From positions 1 to 64,000 of the forward strand of contig NZ_AMRJ01000011.1 in NCBI RefSeq assembly GCF_000300995.1: a DNA stretch of 64,000 nt, written 5' to 3'. This document shows, in pieces, positions 62,446 to 64,000 of the stretch. The DNA is from Alcanivorax hongdengensis A-11-3 (GTDB lineage: Bacteria; Pseudomonadota; Gammaproteobacteria; Pseudomonadales; Alcanivoracaceae). The position numbers were made by a program, and so were the translations under genes. The number at the start of each line of letters is the position of its first letter. Position 1 is the first letter of the stretch. The notes beneath the pieces are model-generated. The model was not told the origin of the DNA. It saw only the letters and a list, made by a program, of their open reading frames with translations, and did not search any database.

Positions 62446-62471
62446 GCAAACCAAGCAAGCGCTTGGTTTGC
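62446..62471. promoter_or_regulatory. 26-bp perfect-arm palindrome, SDR / AraC divergent region
   Basis: GCAAACCAAGC (62446-62456) and GCTTGGTTTGC (62461-62471) are exact reverse complements around AAGC. It lies 32 bp upstream of the SDR start. The CAAAC...GTTTG ends resemble PsrA-like and other TetR operators at beta-oxidation genes. Confidence 0.65.
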
Positions 62472-62568
62472 GCCAAGTAAACAAGAGTCACTTGTCAGCA
62501 TCAAGTGGTGGCGGTATCTTCTTGGTTTTGTCGGTCATTTGGGGCCATGCCCCGGCAGGACGATAAGT

Positions 62569-63585
62569 ATGACAATTCTCAAGATGGACCCGTCCGAGTA
62601 TGCCATCTCGGCGGAGTATCTGGCCTTGCTGCTGGAGGTGCTGGGCCGGCGCAAGATTGCCCCGGAGGCGGTGCTGGATGGCACCGATATCGCGCCGGGC
62701 AGCTGGCGCGACCCGCAGATGCGTATCACCGCCCGTGATTACGAAAAGGTGGTGGAACGTGCCGTGGCGCTCACCGGCGAGCCCTGGCTGGGCTGGGAAC
62801 TGGGGGCGTCAATGACGCTGTCGTCCCACGGCTTTCTGGGCTATGCGGCCATGAGCAGTGCCACCCTGGGCGAGGCGCTGGATCTGGCGGTGAAGTATTT
62901 CCGTACCCGAACCACCCTCGTCCAGCTGGAAGTGTTCCAGGATGGCGACCACGCGGTGCTGCAGATTGACGAAATGCTGGCTCTGGGTGTGCTGGCGCCG
63001 ATGATGATGGAGAGTCTGTTTTCCAGTTTCCACTTCATGGGCATGAAGTTGCTGCCGGACATGGAGATTATCGGTGAGCTGCGGTTCTCCTACCCGGAGC
63101 CCGATTACTTCCAGTCACTGCGCCCGTTGATTCCGGTGCCGGTCTATTTCGACTGTGCCACCAACCAGATGCGCTTCCCCGTCGAGCGACTCAATTATTC
63201 CCTGCGCTTTGCCGATCCGCGTCTGGCACGGATGGCGGCGGCCCAGTGCGAGCAGGAAATGGCCTCCATCAAGGCACCGCCGGCGCTGCTCGGCAAAGTG
63301 CGGCGGATCATTCTCAGTGGCGCCGGACGTTTCCCGGGGGTGGATGAAGTGGCTACCGAGATGCACATGTCGTCGCGGACGCTCAAGCGCAAGCTGCAGC
63401 AACTGGGGACCAGTTACCAGACGGTGCTGGATGACCTGCGCAAGGGACTGGCGGTGGAATATCTCACCCAGTCGGACAAGACCGTGGATGAAATCGCCAT
63501 GGCCCTGGGTTACTCCGACGCCTCCAACTTTGCCCGTGCCTTCCGTCGCTGGACTCAGCGCAGCCCCTCGGATTACCGTCAGTAA
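62569..63585 (+). CDS. AraC family transcriptional regulator
   Basis: A 338-residue regulator. The N-terminal arabinose-binding-like domain (PF12625 type, ~20-205) includes LGWELGASMTLSSHGFLGYA. The C-terminal double HTH reads VDEVATEMHMSSRTLKRKLQ and TVDEIAMALGYSDASNFARAFRRW. AGGACGATAAGT precedes the ATG. It is divergent from the SDR gene and likely regulates it, though the strong palindrome between them looks more like a TetR site. Confidence 0.88.
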   Translation: MTILKMDPSEYAISAEYLALLLEVLGRRKIAPEAVLDGTDIAPGSWRDPQMRITARDYEKVVERAVALTGEPWLGWELGASMTLSSHGFLGYAAMSSATLGEALDLAVKYFRTRTTLVQLEVFQDGDHAVLQIDEMLALGVLAPMMMESLFSSFHFMGMKLLPDMEIIGELRFSYPEPDYFQSLRPLIPVPVYFDCATNQMRFPVERLNYSLRFADPRLARMAAAQCEQEMASIKAPPALLGKVRRIILSGAGRFPGVDEVATEMHMSSRTLKRKLQQLGTSYQTVLDDLRKGLAVEYLTQSDKTVDEIAMALGYSDASNFARAFRRWTQRSPSDYRQ

Positions 63586-63908
63586 CCGCCGGGCAGCAGG
63601 GTCAGGATGGCGCCGGCCAGGGGGGCCCAGCAGCAGAAAAAGGGTACTGATAAAGCCGATCAGGAAGCCCTTGCCACGTTGGCAGGGCTCGTCCAGGTAA
63701 TGATTGAAATAGCGTTGGCGGCCGATAATGAACAGCAGGCCGACGCCGGCGGCCAGGTGGGGTTCCAGAAACCCGCCGCACAGCCACAGAGCGGGCAGGA
63801 AAATAACCCGCTGCTCCCCTGGTACTTGACCCGGGCCCGGCCGACCATAAAGCTGAACAGCGTACACTGAAGCAGCGCGATGATGGTGGTGATGGCAATT
63901 CAGGCCAT
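63579..63908 (-). pseudogene. MAPEG family membrane protein, disrupted
   Basis: Remnants of a MAPEG protein (membrane enzymes of the glutathione/eicosanoid type) are spread over different frames. From 63908: ATG GCC then TGA, then AITTIIALLQCTLFSFMVGR and ARVKYQ in one frame. The usual VPAPAVTG...ERxxRVQxNTLEQ stretch is missing. A second frame continues EQRVIFLPALWLCGGFLEP and IIGRQRYFNHYLDEPCQRGKG. A third frame after a C-run (GGGCCCCCC) gives APLAGAILTLLPGGY. So it has a nonsense codon, a deletion with frameshift, and another frameshift. It overlaps the AraC stop by 7 bp. Confidence 0.7.
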
Positions 63909-64000
63909 GGCCGGGCCTGCCCCTGTGTTGTTATTTCTATTATTTGCATATCGATATTGTCTGATATAACTGCTATCGCCGGCGGTTGCTGCTGCCAAGG

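Noticed and set aside
62415..62504. N-terminal extension of the SDR
   Set aside because: It would translate through the palindrome and upstream regulatory DNA; the family N-terminus fits the start at 62414.

Overview
The window looks like a chromosomal segment of a GC-rich marine gammaproteobacterium, most likely Alcanivorax/Alloalcanivorax or a close relative. This is inferred from gene content: Pseudomonas-like alginate proteins, a uvrA / MFS transporter / ssb order like that of Pseudomonas, a two-domain fatty acyl-CoA reductase of the wax-ester type, and a phasin-like granule protein. No rRNA, tRNA, CRISPR array or prophage was found.

Layout. 1-80: last codons of EF-Tu and its terminator. 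282-15252: a complete alginate biosynthesis and export cluster lying between tuf and rpsJ. It is split in two: algD-alg8-alg44-algK-algE-algI-algJ-algF-algX-algL on the plus strand and algA-algG on the minus strand, meeting tail to tail. The AlgG homologue is short and lacks the family's catalytic Asp-Pro-His motif. 15253-15655: promoter and leader of the S10 operon. 15656-29350: the S10, spc and alpha ribosomal operons (rpsJ to rplQ) with secY and rpoA, closed by a strong terminator. 29405-36912: a DOPA-dioxygenase-like protein, a ferritin-like protein, an orphan with a repeated MYRG motif, LexA-boxed uvrA, a CsgD-like regulator, a YajR-like transporter and ssb. 36923-40767: gspN-gspC-gspD of a type II secretion system. 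40799-43343: a membrane class III nucleotide cyclase coupled to a lipoprotein. 43477-44899: an epoxide-hydrolase-like enzyme and a MazG-like pyrophosphohydrolase. 44907-51341: a lipid module with two proteins of unclear function, a GMC alcohol oxidase and a fatty acyl-CoA reductase, divergent from a FabR/DesT-type TetR regulator with three operator-like palindromes between them. 51435-55505: small enzymes, a MITE-like inverted-repeat element, and a MoxR ATPase with a VWA protein. 55502-64000: a hybrid sensor kinase, an outer-membrane barrel, a UbiB-family kinase, a three-repeat phasin-like protein, two small orphans, an HSDL2-type SDR divergent from an AraC regulator across an 11-bp-arm palindrome, and a broken MAPEG gene.

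How it fits together. The alginate proteins cover GDP-mannuronate supply (AlgA, AlgD), c-di-GMP-gated polymerisation (Alg8, Alg44), periplasmic scaffold and export (AlgK, AlgX, AlgE), O-acetylation (AlgI, AlgJ, AlgF, AlgX), clean-up (AlgL) and an AlgG-like protein that may no longer epimerise. The CsgD-like regulator and the nucleotide cyclase are possible signalling inputs. The reductase, oxidase, SDR and phasin-like genes suggest storage-lipid and fatty-alcohol metabolism.
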